Below, piece after piece: positions 1 through 5,932 of a stretch of 5,932 nt of DNA (position 1 is its first letter; each line of letters starts with the position of its first letter). The stretch comes from an uncultured Clostridia bacterium (GTDB taxonomy: Bacteria > Bacillota > Clostridia > Oscillospirales > Oscillospiraceae), in contig CAMGPO010000083.1 in the NCBI GenBank assembly GCA_946060825.1, positions 1-5,932 of the forward strand. Direction: 5' to 3'. The translations under genes were made by a program, and so were the position numbers. The notes under the pieces are model-generated. The model had not been told where the DNA came from, did not search any database, and was given only the letters and a program-made list of their open reading frames with translations.

Positions 1-358
1 GGAGATGGAGCCGCTGACGGAGCGCTATCCCCGGATGCTGGCGTCCCTCGACCGCTGTCCGCCCCTGCCCGACGAAATCGAGGCCGAGCGGATCCTCCAA
101 TACTTCCTCTACAAATATTTCCTGCAGGCTGCCTACGACGGGAAGCTGCTGAAAAAAGTCCAGCTCGCAGCGTCGTCCCTGCTGCTCTGCGGGGCGCTCT
201 TCGCGGCCTTCCCACCGGAAAGCCGGGAGGCGGAGATCGATCTGCTCCACCTCTACAGCCGGGAGCTGGAACACTCGGAGCCGAACCTCGACTGCTTTTC
301 CCGCTGGGCGGGCCGCCGCCGGCAGAAGCTGCTCTGCGCCCTCCTGCTCCGTCCCTGA
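1..358 (+). CDS. C-terminal part of a FliB-like flagellin lysine-N-methylase (5' end outside window)
   Basis: The frame is open to the left edge (GAG at 2-4 precedes the ATG at 5), so this is probably the tail of a longer gene and the ATG at 5 is internal; no ribosome binding site can be seen. The 118 visible residues resemble the C-terminal region of the FliB / YkgJ-type flagellin lysine-N-methylase family. There is a helix with RILQYFLYKYFLQAAYDG (about residues 29-46 counted from the ATG), then a K-V-x-L-A-A-S-S-L-L-L hydrophobic helix, then LHLYSRELEHSEPNL (about 81-95), which I recall as the family's conserved tail signature. Family members methylate surface lysines of flagellin and carry an N-terminal cysteine cluster binding a metal centre; that part would lie upstream of the window. 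The gene is convergent to carB and ends 2 nt before a shared terminator. The assignment is by remembered similarity only, and a generic YkgJ-family protein of unknown role is the main alternative. Confidence 0.6.
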   Translation, partial: EMEPLTERYPRMLASLDRCPPLPDEIEAERILQYFLYKYFLQAAYDGKLLKKVQLAASSLLLCGALFAAFPPESREAEIDLLHLYSRELEHSEPNLDCFSRWAGRRRQKLLCALLLRP

Positions 359-359
359 C

Positions 360-393
360 AAAAAAAGACAGCCGCCGCAGCGGCTGTCTTTTT
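360..393. terminator. Bidirectional intrinsic terminator between the fliB-like gene and carB
   Basis: A perfect 9-bp GC-rich stem (GACAGCCGC at 367-375, GCGGCTGTC at 380-388) closes a four-base CGCA loop. It is flanked by seven A's on the left (360-366) and five T's on the right (389-393), so it has a U-tract in either direction. It starts 2 nt after the stop of the plus-strand gene (356-358) and lies 7 nt past the carB stop (400-402), exactly placed to end both convergent transcripts. Confidence 0.93.
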
Positions 394-399
394 CTTTGC

Positions 400-3300
400 T
401 CAGAGGTCGATGGTGGAGACCTCCATGGTGATCTCCTCGAGGACGTCCAACAGGGCGCGGACGGTATCGAGGGCCGTGAAGATCGTCACGCCGTTTTCCA
501 CGGCGCACTGACGGATCTCATGGCCGTCGGAGAACACGCCCGGACCGGAGGTGTAGTCCCGGGTGTTGATGACGTAGCTGACGTAGCCCTGGCGGATGGA
601 ATCGAGAATTTCCTCGCTGTGCTCGCTGACCTTTTTCTTGACCCGGGTGCGGATGCCGTGTTCCCGGAGGAAGGCGGCGGTGCCGGAGGTGGCCTCCAGA
701 TTGAAGCCCAGGTTGTAGAACCGGCGGATCAGAGGCAGGGCCTCCTCCTTGTCCTTGTCGGCGATGGTGACAAAGACCGTACCGTAGTTGACGACCTGGG
801 TACCCGAGGCCTGAAGGGCCTTGTAGAGAGCGCGGGTCATCTTTCGGTCGTAGCCGATGGCCTCACCGGTGGACTTCATCTCCGGGGACAGGTAGGCGTC
901 CAGGCCCCGCAGCTTCGAGAAGGAGAAGGCCGGAACCTTGACGTACCACCGCTCCTTTTCCTTCGGGTAGAGGCAGGTGATGCCCTGCTCTCTCAAAGAG
1001 ACGCCGAGGATGGCCAGGGTGCCGATGTCGGCCAGGCAGTAGCCCGTGGCCTTGGAGAGGAAGGGCACCGTCCGGGAGGAACGGGGATTGACCTCGATGA
1101 TATAGACGTCCTCGTTGTGGTCGACGATGAACTGAATGTTGAACAGGCCGACGATGCCGATGCCGAGGCCCAGGCGCCTGGTGTAGTCGAGAATCGTGTC
1201 CTTGACCTTCTGGCTCAGGCTGAAGGAGGGATAGACGCTGATGGAGTCGCCGGAGTGGACGCCGGTGCGCTCGACCAGCTCCATGATACCGGGGACAAAG
1301 ACGTCGGTGCCGTCGCAGACGGCGTCGACCTCGACCTCCTTGCCGGAGATGTAGCGGTCGACAAGGACGGGCTTGTCCTGATCGATCTCCACGGCAGTCT
1401 TGAGATAGTGGCGGAGCTGTTCTTCACTGGCGACGATCTGCATGGCCCGGCCGCCGAGGACGAAGGAGGGACGCACCAGCACCGGATAGCCGATCTTCGC
1501 CGCAGCGGCGACGCCGTCCTCGATGTTGGTGACGGCCCGGCCCTTGGGCTGGGGAATGTTCAGGGACTTGAGCACCTGCTCAAAGGCCTCGCGGTTCTCG
1601 GCCCGCTCGATGGCGTCGCAGTCGGTGCCGATGAGCTTGACGCCGTGGGCCCGCAGGGGCTCAGCCAGATTGATGGCCGTCTGGCCGCCCAGGGAGGCGA
1701 TGACGCCCTCGGGCTGCTCCAGCTCCACGATGCTCAGCACGTCCTCGACGGTCAGAGGCTCGAAGTAGAGCTTGTCGGAGCAGGTGTAGTCGGTGGAGAC
1801 GGTCTCCGGGTTGTTGTTGACGATGATGGCTTCATAGCCGGCGGCCTTGATGGTCATGACAGCGTGGACGGTGGAATAGTCGAACTCGACGCCCTGGCCG
1901 ATGCGGATGGGGCCGGAGCCGAGGACGAGGATCTTTCGCTTGTCGGAGACGACAGACTCGTTTTCTTCGGCGTAGGTGGAGTAGAAATAGGGAATGTAGG
2001 AGTCGAACTCGGAGGCGCAGGTGTCGATCATCTTATAGACCGGCCGGATGCCGGACTCCCGGCGAAGGTCGAGAATCTCGTCCTCGGTGCAGCCCCAGAG
2101 GTCGCCGACGGCCCGGTCGCAGAAGCCGTACTTCTTCAGCTCTCGCAGGGTGGCCATATCGCCGGGATGGGCCGCGCCGTCCCGCTCCAGCAGGATGATG
2201 TGGCGCAGTTTGTCGAGGAAGAAGAGGTCGATGCCCGTGGCGGCGGCGAGGACGTCCAGATCGGCGTCCCGGCGCAGCAGCTCGGCGAGAGCATAGATGC
2301 GGTCGTCGGTGCCCGTGGGGATGTAGGCCAGCAGCTCCTCCGTGGACAGGTTGTCAAACTTCTTCATGTGGAGGTGGTAGACGCCGGTTTCGAGGGAGCG
2401 GATGGCCTTGAGCAGGCTCTCCTCAAAGGTGCGGCCGATGCTCATGGCCTCGCCGGTGGCCTTCATCTGGGTGGAGAGGCGGTTGTTGGCGTCGGCGAAC
2501 TTGTCGAAGGGGAAGCGGGGCATCTTGGTGACGACGTAGTCGAGGGCCGGCTCGAAGCTGGCCGGGGTGTTGGCGATGGGGATCTCGTCGAGGGTCATGC
2601 CCACGGCGATCTTGGCCGAGACCCGCGCGATGGGATAGCCGCTGGCCTTGGAGGCCAGAGCCGAGGAACGGGAGACGCGGGGGTTGACCTCGATCAGATA
2701 GTAGCGGAAGGACTGGGGATCCAGGGCGAACTGGACGTTGCAGCCGCCCTCGATGCCAAGGGCGCGGATCAGCTTGAGGGCGCTGCTCCGCAGGAGCTGG
2801 TACTCCTTGTTGGTCAGGGTCTGGCTGGGGCAGACGACGATGGAGTCACCGGTATGGATGCCCACGGGGTCGAGGTTCTCCATGTTGCAGATGGCGATGG
2901 CCGTGTCGTTGCGGTCGCGGATGACCTCGTACTCGATCTCCTTGTAGCCCTTGATGCTCTTTTCGACAAGAACCTGATGGACGGGCGAGAGCTTGAGGGC
3001 GTTCTTCATCAGGAAGCGGAACTCCTCCTCGTTGTCGGCGAAGCCGCCACCGGTGCCGCCGAGGGTGAAAGCGGGACGGAGCACCACGGGATAGCCGATC
3101 TCTTCGGCGGCCTGCAGGCCCTCCTCCATGGAGCAGGCGATCTGAGAGGGCAGCACCGGCTCGCCGATGGCGGTGCACAGCTCCTTGAACAGTTCCCGGT
3201 CCTCGGCCTTCTCGATGGAGGCGCTGGGGGTGCCCAGCAGCTCGACCTGGCATTCCCGCAGGATGCCCTTGCGCTCCAGCTGCATGGCGAGGTTCAGGCC

Positions 3301-3582
3301 GGTTTGGCCGCCGATACCGGGGACGATGGCGTCGGGCCGCTCATAGCGGACGATCTTGGCGACGTATTCGAGGGTCAGGGGCTCCATGTAGACCTTGTCG
3401 GCGATGGCCTTGTCGGTCATGATGGTGGCGGGGTTGGAGTTGACGAGGACGACCTCGTAGCCCTCCTCCCGCAGGGCCAGGCAGGCCTGGGTGCCGGCGT
3501 AGTCGAACTCGGCGGCCTGGCCGATGACAATGGGGCCGGAGCCGATGACCATGATTTTGTGGATGTCAGTTCTTTTCGGCAT
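400..3582 (-). CDS. carB: Carbamoyl-phosphate synthetase (glutamine-hydrolysing), large subunit CarB
   Basis: CarB uses two ATP, bicarbonate and ammonia channelled from CarA to make carbamoyl phosphate in the cytoplasm, for pyrimidine and arginine synthesis. The 1060-residue protein is full length (about 1070 is usual) and shows the internal duplication. The first half has [19 protein letters not shown] (14-32), an ATP-grasp domain (about 130-320) with [13 protein letters not shown] (168-180) and [20 protein letters not shown] (298-317). An oligomerisation segment follows (about 400-550). The second half repeats this with [16 protein letters not shown] (555-570), [10 protein letters not shown] (702-711) and [19 protein letters not shown] (830-848). 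The C-terminal MGS-like allosteric domain (about 930-1060) keeps residues that, from memory of E. coli CarB, contact UMP: T965, T968, K984, N1006. The ATG is preceded by AGGAGG at 3592-3597 with 9 nt spacing, inside the end of carA; the genes overlap by 17 nt, which suggests translational coupling. It is the last gene of the operon, before the terminator at 360-393. Confidence 0.98.
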   Translation of the reverse strand: MPKRTDIHKIMVIGSGPIVIGQAAEFDYAGTQACLALREEGYEVVLVNSNPATIMTDKAIADKVYMEPLTLEYVAKIVRYERPDAIVPGIGGQTGLNLAMQLERKGILRECQVELLGTPSASIEKAEDRELFKELCTAIGEPVLPSQIACSMEEGLQAAEEIGYPVVLRPAFTLGGTGGGFADNEEEFRFLMKNALKLSPVHQVLVEKSIKGYKEIEYEVIRDRNDTAIAICNMENLDPVGIHTGDSIVVCPSQTLTNKEYQLLRSSALKLIRALGIEGGCNVQFALDPQSFRYYLIEVNPRVSRSSALASKASGYPIARVSAKIAVGMTLDEIPIANTPASFEPALDYVVTKMPRFPFDKFADANNRLSTQMKATGEAMSIGRTFEESLLKAIRSLETGVYHLHMKKFDNLSTEELLAYIPTGTDDRIYALAELLRRDADLDVLAAATGIDLFFLDKLRHIILLERDGAAHPGDMATLRELKKYGFCDRAVGDLWGCTEDEILDLRRESGIRPVYKMIDTCASEFDSYIPYFYSTYAEENESVVSDKRKILVLGSGPIRIGQGVEFDYSTVHAVMTIKAAGYEAIIVNNNPETVSTDYTCSDKLYFEPLTVEDVLSIVELEQPEGVIASLGGQTAINLAEPLRAHGVKLIGTDCDAIERAENREAFEQVLKSLNIPQPKGRAVTNIEDGVAAAAKIGYPVLVRPSFVLGGRAMQIVASEEQLRHYLKTAVEIDQDKPVLVDRYISGKEVEVDAVCDGTDVFVPGIMELVERTGVHSGDSISVYPSFSLSQKVKDTILDYTRRLGLGIGIVGLFNIQFIVDHNEDVYIIEVNPRSSRTVPFLSKATGYCLADIGTLAILGVSLREQGITCLYPKEKERWYVKVPAFSFSKLRGLDAYLSPEMKSTGEAIGYDRKMTRALYKALQASGTQVVNYGTVFVTIADKDKEEALPLIRRFYNLGFNLEATSGTAAFLREHGIRTRVKKKVSEHSEEILDSIRQGYVSYVINTRDYTSGPGVFSDGHEIRQCAVENGVTIFTALDTVRALLDVLEEITMEVSTIDL

Positions 3583-4672
3583 GGCGGCGTTCCTCCTCCA
3601 TCAGATGCAGAAATTCATCGAACAGGTAGGCGCTGTCCTGGGGACCAGGGGCGCTCTCGGGGTGATACTGGACGGAAAAGACCCGGTCGGCTTCGCACCG
3701 GATGCCCTCGACGGTGCCGTCCAGCAGGTTCCGGTGGGTGACCTCCAATCCGGTGCCGGCGAGGCTTTCCTCGTCCACGGCGTAGCTGTGGTTCTGGGAG
3801 GTGATCTCCACCTTGCCGGTCAGCAGGTTCTTGACCGGGTGGTTGCCGCCCCGGTGGCCGAATTTGAGCTTATAGGTGGTGGCTCCATAGGACAGGGCGA
3901 TCATCTGGTGGCCCAGGCAGATGCCGAAGATGGGCAGCTTCCCCCGCAGATTCCGGACCAGCTCGATGACCGGCCGGACGTCCTCCGGGTTGCCGGGGCC
4001 GTTGGAGAGGAACAGGCCGTCGGGCTTCAGGGCCAGCACCTGCTCGGCAGTGGTGTTGTAGGGCACCACGGTCAGGTTGCAGCCCTTCTGGTTCAGGGAG
4101 CGGAGGATGTTCAGCTTCATGCCGCAGTCCACGGCGACGACGTGGAAGCGGTGGTTGGCGGTCTGGGAGCGCCAGGGCTTGCGGCAGCTCACCCGGCGGA
4201 CGGCGTCGGTCGGCAGGGGCGTGCTGCGCAGGATGCGGAGGCCCTCCTCGAGGGGCATGGCGGCGTTCGTCAACAGGCCCCGGCGGCTGCCGAGATCGCG
4301 GATGCTCCGATTCAGGCGGCGGGTGTCCACGCCCTCGATGCCAGGAATGTCATAGTCCTCCAGGATCTCCGAGAGGGTCTTGGTGCAGCGGAAGTTGGAG
4401 GGGTGGTCGTTGTACTCGCCTACGATGAGGCCGCCGATGGTTGGAAATCTCGTCTCAAAGTCCTCGTCGGCGATGCCGTAGTTGCCGATCAGAGGGTAGG
4501 TCATGACGACGGCCTGGTCGGTGTAGGAGGGGTCGGAGACGATCTCCTGATAGCCAACCATGGAGGTGTTGAAGACGACCTCGCAGACGCTGCTCCGGCG
4601 GCTGCCGAAGCCGTAGCCGTAGTAGACGCTGCCGTCCTCCAGAATGAGTTTGCGGTCAAATGCTCTTGCCAT
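3566..4672 (-). CDS. carA: Carbamoyl-phosphate synthetase, small (glutamine amidotransferase) subunit CarA
   Basis: CarA hydrolyses glutamine and passes ammonia through a tunnel to CarB. At 368 residues it has the usual length. The N-terminal CPSase small-chain domain (about 1-170) shows [14 protein letters not shown] (11-24), [17 protein letters not shown] (34-50) and GVDTRRL (114-120). The C-terminal class I glutamine amidotransferase domain (about 176-360) has [11 protein letters not shown] (221-231), the nucleophile motif GICLGHQ (Cys252), SQNHSYAV (292-299) and YHPES with His337 and Glu339, so the Cys-His-Glu triad is intact. An in-frame ATG further upstream would give 412 residues, but its extra 44 residues show no family similarity and would run through the leader terminator. 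The ATG at 4670-4672 has GGAGG at 4681-4685 with 8 nt spacing and begins the conserved domain, so I chose it. It is first in the carAB operon behind a long attenuator leader, and its last 17 nt overlap carB. Confidence 0.97.
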   Translation of the reverse strand: MARAFDRKLILEDGSVYYGYGFGSRRSSVCEVVFNTSMVGYQEIVSDPSYTDQAVVMTYPLIGNYGIADEDFETRFPTIGGLIVGEYNDHPSNFRCTKTLSEILEDYDIPGIEGVDTRRLNRSIRDLGSRRGLLTNAAMPLEEGLRILRSTPLPTDAVRRVSCRKPWRSQTANHRFHVVAVDCGMKLNILRSLNQKGCNLTVVPYNTTAEQVLALKPDGLFLSNGPGNPEDVRPVIELVRNLRGKLPIFGICLGHQMIALSYGATTYKLKFGHRGGNHPVKNLLTGKVEITSQNHSYAVDEESLAGTGLEVTHRNLLDGTVEGIRCEADRVFSVQYHPESAPGPQDSAYLFDEFLHLMEEERRHAEKN

Positions 4673-4710
4673 GTTGAATTCCTCCGCAGAAAAGTTCAGG
4701 ATGTTCAGAC

Positions 4711-4754
4711 AAAAAAACGGCTTCCTGCCCGCGTCAGACACGGGACGGAAGCCG
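4711..4754 (-). terminator. Second intrinsic terminator in the car leader, just upstream of carA
   Basis: Read on the minus strand, CGGCTTCC (4754-4747) pairs perfectly with GGAAGCCG (4725-4718). After a 2x2 internal loop (4745-4746 / 4726-4727), CCCGT (4744-4740) pairs with GCGGG (4732-4728) around the loop GTCTGAC. Seven U's follow directly (4717-4711). The hairpin ends about 40 nt before the carA start codon and after the probable PyrR terminator, so any car transcript must also pass it. The fold is clear by eye. Whether it is a regulated attenuator or a leaky constitutive brake is not shown by sequence; I found no long upstream segment that would compete perfectly with its 5' arm. Confidence 0.8.
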
Positions 4755-4829
4755 GAAAATGGAGACGGAAACAGCGCCGGACGCACCGAAACCGGGTGCG
4801 CCAAGGGTCCAAACCGGAGTGGTATTCAT
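4734..4829 (-). CDS. Possible 31-residue car leader peptide
   Basis: A small open frame lies between the two leader terminators. Its ATG (4827-4829) has a purine-rich Shine-Dalgarno-like tract (AAGGAAGGG, ending at 4837) at 7 nt spacing. It reads MNTTPVWTLG at the start and ends FRLPSRV, with the TGA (4734-4736) inside the loop of the second terminator hairpin; the last six codons, including two Arg codons (CGG and CGT), form its 5' arm. A ribosome translating this frame would therefore break the terminator, as in the E. coli pyrBI leader (established for that operon, only inferred here). It has no recognised homologue, GC-rich DNA holds many chance frames, and the peptide has no run of one regulatory amino acid. 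It may be non-coding. Confidence 0.3.
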   Translation of the reverse strand: MNTTPVWTLGAPGFGASGAVSVSIFRLPSRV

Positions 4830-4838
4830 GCCGTTTCC
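4767..4838 (-). ncRNA. Nested helices in the leader RNA between the two terminators
   Basis: Three nested pairings stack into one arm on the minus-strand transcript. GGAAACGGC (4838-4830) pairs with GCUGUUUCC (4775-4767) over 9 bp with one G-U. CCGG (4817-4814) pairs with CCGG (4780-4777). GCGCACC (4801-4795) pairs with GGUGCGU (4787-4781) around a 7-nt loop, with one G-U. On the 3' side the helices are contiguous apart from one base. The outer helix would cover part of the ribosome binding site of the small open frame at 4734-4829. No known riboswitch class is recognised; no T-box core motif is present. Confidence 0.35.
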
Positions 4839-4860
4839 CTTCCTTTCCTGGGGACGGCAG

Positions 4861-4893
4861 AGAAAAACAGCCCTGCGGCGACCGCAAGACTGC
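4861..4893 (-). terminator. PyrR-controlled intrinsic terminator (attenuator) of the car leader
   Basis: On the minus strand, CAGTCTTGCGG (4892-4882) pairs over its full 11 bp, two of them G-U, with CCGCAGGGCTG (4878-4868) around a TCG loop, followed by TTTTTCT. The 5' arm can instead pair with an upstream segment: UCUUG-CGGU (4889-4881) matches ACCG-G-CAAGA (4947-4938) with a single bulged G. That upstream segment is also the 3' side of the PyrR-binding hairpin, so the two folds exclude each other. This is the architecture known from Bacillus pyr leaders, where UMP-loaded PyrR favours termination. Confidence 0.88.
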
Positions 4894-4903
4894 GCAATGC
4901 GGA

Positions 4904-4919
4904 GACAGCCATCGCTGTC
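4904..4919 (-). other. Small hairpin between the antiterminator arms
   Basis: GACAGC (4919-4914) and GCTGTC (4909-4904) form a perfect 6-bp stem with a GATG loop in the RNA. It lies in the stretch looped out when the antiterminator forms, and may shorten that loop and help the two arms meet. No further role is visible. Confidence 0.5.
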
Positions 4920-4934
4920 CCTGCCCTGTTCATG

Positions 4935-4969
4935 CCCTCTTGCCGGTCTCTCTGTACCGTCCTTAAAGA
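4935..4969 (-). promoter_or_regulatory. PyrR-binding RNA element at the 5' end of the car transcript
   Basis: The transcript begins with UCUUUAAGGA, then CGGU (4959-4956), loop ACAGAGAG (4955-4948), ACCG (4947-4944) and GCAAGAGGG. The lower stem CUUU (4968-4965) / AGAG (4940-4937) and the upper stem CGGU/ACCG are separated by a purine-rich internal loop. The UUUAA, the CNGNGAG loop and the trailing CAAG match the PyrR-binding consensus of Firmicute pyr leaders as I remember it (RNA consensus ARUCCNGNGAGGYU; 10 of 14 positions fit here). PyrR bound to UMP would stabilise this anti-antiterminator and so allow the terminator at 4861-4893 to form. The pyrR gene is not in the window. Confidence 0.88.
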
Positions 4970-4977
4970 TCGACCCG

Positions 4978-5006
4978 ATTATACAATTCCGTACCGGAAA
5001 TGTCAA
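4978..5006 (-). promoter_or_regulatory. Consensus sigma-A (sigma-70) promoter of carAB
   Basis: On the minus strand, TTGACA (5006-5001) and TATAAT (4983-4978) are separated by exactly 17 nt, a perfect match at both hexamers. An A/T-rich stretch (AAAGAAAATTT, 5022-5012) lies just upstream and could act as an UP-like element. Transcription should start near 4970-4972, which places the PyrR element at the very 5' end of the RNA. The 17-nt spacer holds the palindrome TTCCG-GTA-CGGAA (4999-4987). So strong a promoter fits an operon controlled mainly by attenuation. Confidence 0.93.
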
Positions 5007-5020
5007 GCCGGAAATTTTCT

Positions 5021-5884
5021 TTACAGCCATCGCTCCAGCGCCCGGAACCGGGCCACGATATCCTCTGCGGCCGTACCCTTCAGGTAGACATAATTAAACT
5101 CCCGCACGATGGGCATACCCCGGATCGTGAAGGTGGCGAGGCCCGGGCTGCTCTTGGCCACGGCCTCGTAGACGAAGGAGATGCCCACGCCCCGGGCCGC
5201 CAGGTCGCAGATCACCGGCGCGCTGCTGACGCCGACGGTGCGGTGGAAGCGCTCCGTCGTGTAGCCCAGGGCCTGCAGGGCTTCCTCGAGGATGACCCGG
5301 GTGCCGGAGCCTGGTTCCCGCAGCAGCAGCGTCTCGCCGAACATCGATTCGAGGTCGGCCTCGGCCCCTGCCAGGGGATGCTCCCGGGCGCAAATACCCA
5401 CAAAAGGCTCATGCCGCAAGAGGCAGTGGCCGTAAATCTGCTTGTCAAAATGGCCTTCGATCAGAGCGAAGTCCAGCTCCCCCCGCTGCAGCTGCGCCAG
5501 CAGGGCGCGGGTGTTGTCCACAGTCAGGGTCAGGGTCGTCTCCGGATCCTCCAGCGCCTTCGCCAGCATCCCGCCGATCACATAGTTGCCGATGGACTTG
5601 GTTGCCCCGATCCGCAGGGGCTGGGCCGGCAGGCGGCCGACCTCCTGCAGGAAGCGCTGCTCGTTGTAGAGCATCGACCGGGCGTAGACCGCCAGCTTCT
5701 CCGCCGCTGCCGTCCGGTGCAGCCGCCGTCCGTCGTAGTGGAACAGGCTGCAGCCGTACTCGTTCTCGAGGGCATGGATGTGCTGGGTCACCGCCGGCTG
5801 GGTCAGATTCAGGGCACTTGCGGCAGCCCGGTAGTTCATGGTATCATAGAGCTTGAGAAAGGTCTTGAGCTTGTAGTCCATCAT
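5021..5884 (-). CDS. LysR-family transcriptional regulator, target unknown
   Basis: This is a 287-residue LysR-type regulator, near the family's usual 290-310. The N-terminal winged helix-turn-helix (about 3-60) reads DYKLKTFLKLYD then NYRAAASALNLTQPAVTQHIHALENEYGCSLF (17-48), the standard LysR signature. A linker helix follows (about 60-88). The effector-binding domain (about 89-287) opens with LRIGATKSIGNYVIGG, typical of the periplasmic-binding-protein-like fold. The ligand cannot be told from sequence. Starts: a GTG at 5891-5893 is possible but lies in the ribosome binding site (AGGTGATC, 5896-5889). ATG at 5882-5884 has about 8 nt from AGG, and the next ATG (5879-5881) gives one residue less; I chose the former. 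The gene stops 14 bp before the car -35 box with no terminator between them. Divergent targets are common for LysR genes, so its target may lie to the right of the window. Confidence 0.93.
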   Translation of the reverse strand: MMDYKLKTFLKLYDTMNYRAAASALNLTQPAVTQHIHALENEYGCSLFHYDGRRLHRTAAAEKLAVYARSMLYNEQRFLQEVGRLPAQPLRIGATKSIGNYVIGGMLAKALEDPETTLTLTVDNTRALLAQLQRGELDFALIEGHFDKQIYGHCLLRHEPFVGICAREHPLAGAEADLESMFGETLLLREPGSGTRVILEEALQALGYTTERFHRTVGVSSAPVICDLAARGVGISFVYEAVAKSSPGLATFTIRGMPIVREFNYVYLKGTAAEDIVARFRALERWL

Positions 5885-5905
5885 GGCGATCACCTATTAT
5901 CTTTT

Positions 5906-5931
5906 ATTATCAATCGATTTTAACTGATAAT
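5906..5931. promoter_or_regulatory. Inverted repeat upstream of lysR, candidate operator over its promoter
   Basis: ATTATCA (5906-5912) and TGATAAT (5925-5931) form a perfect 7-bp inverted repeat with a 12-nt spacer, in an AT-rich stretch starting 22 nt before the lysR start codon. The right-to-left reading of the left arm gives TGATAAT, a good extended-like -10 for lysR, whose -35 would fall at or past the window edge. LysR proteins commonly bind dyads over their own promoter (known for the family); the spacing is not the classic T-N11-A, so the binding protein is uncertain. Confidence 0.4.
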
Positions 5932-5932
5932 T

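Noticed and set aside
520..3741. A 1073-codon open frame on the plus strand, antisense to carB and reaching into carA.
   Set aside because: It mirrors the carB codons in a GC-rich gene with strong third-position bias, which removes stops from the opposite strand. Its product is low-complexity (Gly, Ala, Val, Asp, Leu rich) with no recognisable domain.
4673..4804. A 44-residue N-terminal extension of CarA from an upstream in-frame ATG.
   Set aside because: The extension has no family similarity, crosses the second terminator, and the downstream ATG has a good GGAGG at 8 nt and starts the conserved domain.
4801..4835. A plus-strand GGAGTGGTATTCAT string that recalls the T-box core.
   Set aside because: It lacks the AGGGTGGNACCGCG consensus, is on the strand opposite carAB, and has no following terminator or gene.
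3524..4966. A 480-codon plus-strand open frame antisense to carA and its leader.
   Set aside because: It is the same shadow effect; the product is low-complexity and the frame runs through two terminators and the PyrR element on the other strand.
5000..5923. A 307-codon plus-strand open frame opposite lysR.
   Set aside because: It is antisense to a clear LysR gene, has no ribosome binding site of note and no domain signature.
1..5932. CRISPR arrays, insertion sequences, tRNA or rRNA genes, and attachment sites.
   Set aside because: I saw no spaced direct repeats, transposase motifs, CCA-type acceptor structures or rRNA sequence in the window; the space is almost fully taken by the genes and leader described.

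Overview
The window is a chromosomal stretch from a GC-rich, low-branching Firmicute, most likely a gut clostridium of the Oscillospiraceae type. The reasons are strong AGGAGG-type ribosome binding sites, a PyrR-type attenuator, and a flagellin-methylase-like neighbour. The taxon is inference; nothing here identifies a genus.

Layout from left to right: (1) the 3' end of a plus-strand gene (to 358) whose protein resembles the C-terminal half of FliB, flagellin lysine-N-methylase. (2) A bidirectional intrinsic terminator (360-393) shared with the convergent car operon. (3) carB (400-3582, minus) and carA (3566-4672, minus), overlapping by 17 nt: the large and small subunits of glutamine-dependent carbamoyl-phosphate synthetase. 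(4) A roughly 300-nt car leader (4673 to about 4971, minus strand). (5) A perfect-consensus sigma-70/sigma-A promoter (4978-5006). (6) A LysR-family regulator gene on the same strand (5021-5884), ending 14 bp before the car promoter. (7) An AT-rich end piece with an inverted repeat (5906-5931) in the lysR upstream region.

The leader is the most interesting part. Read 5' to 3' on the minus strand it holds a PyrR-binding hairpin at the start of the transcript. Next is a segment that can pair either within that hairpin or with the 5' arm of an intrinsic terminator. That terminator (4861-4893) follows, and the set is the full anti-antiterminator / antiterminator / terminator switch. Downstream, but still upstream of carA, lie a second strong intrinsic terminator (4711-4754), a small open frame with a plausible ribosome binding site whose stop codon lies inside the second hairpin, and a nested set of helices that would mask that ribosome binding site. 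Carbamoyl phosphate feeds both pyrimidine and arginine synthesis. Two tandem terminators could therefore be two control points, the first for pyrimidines through PyrR and the second for an unknown signal. The first switch is well supported by the sequence; the role of the second is a hypothesis.

Together, carA and carB make one enzyme whose transcription looks set by PyrR attenuation and whose activity is probably set by UMP at the C-terminal domain of CarB. The LysR gene probably has an unrelated role, but its transcripts would run into the car leader because no terminator separates them.
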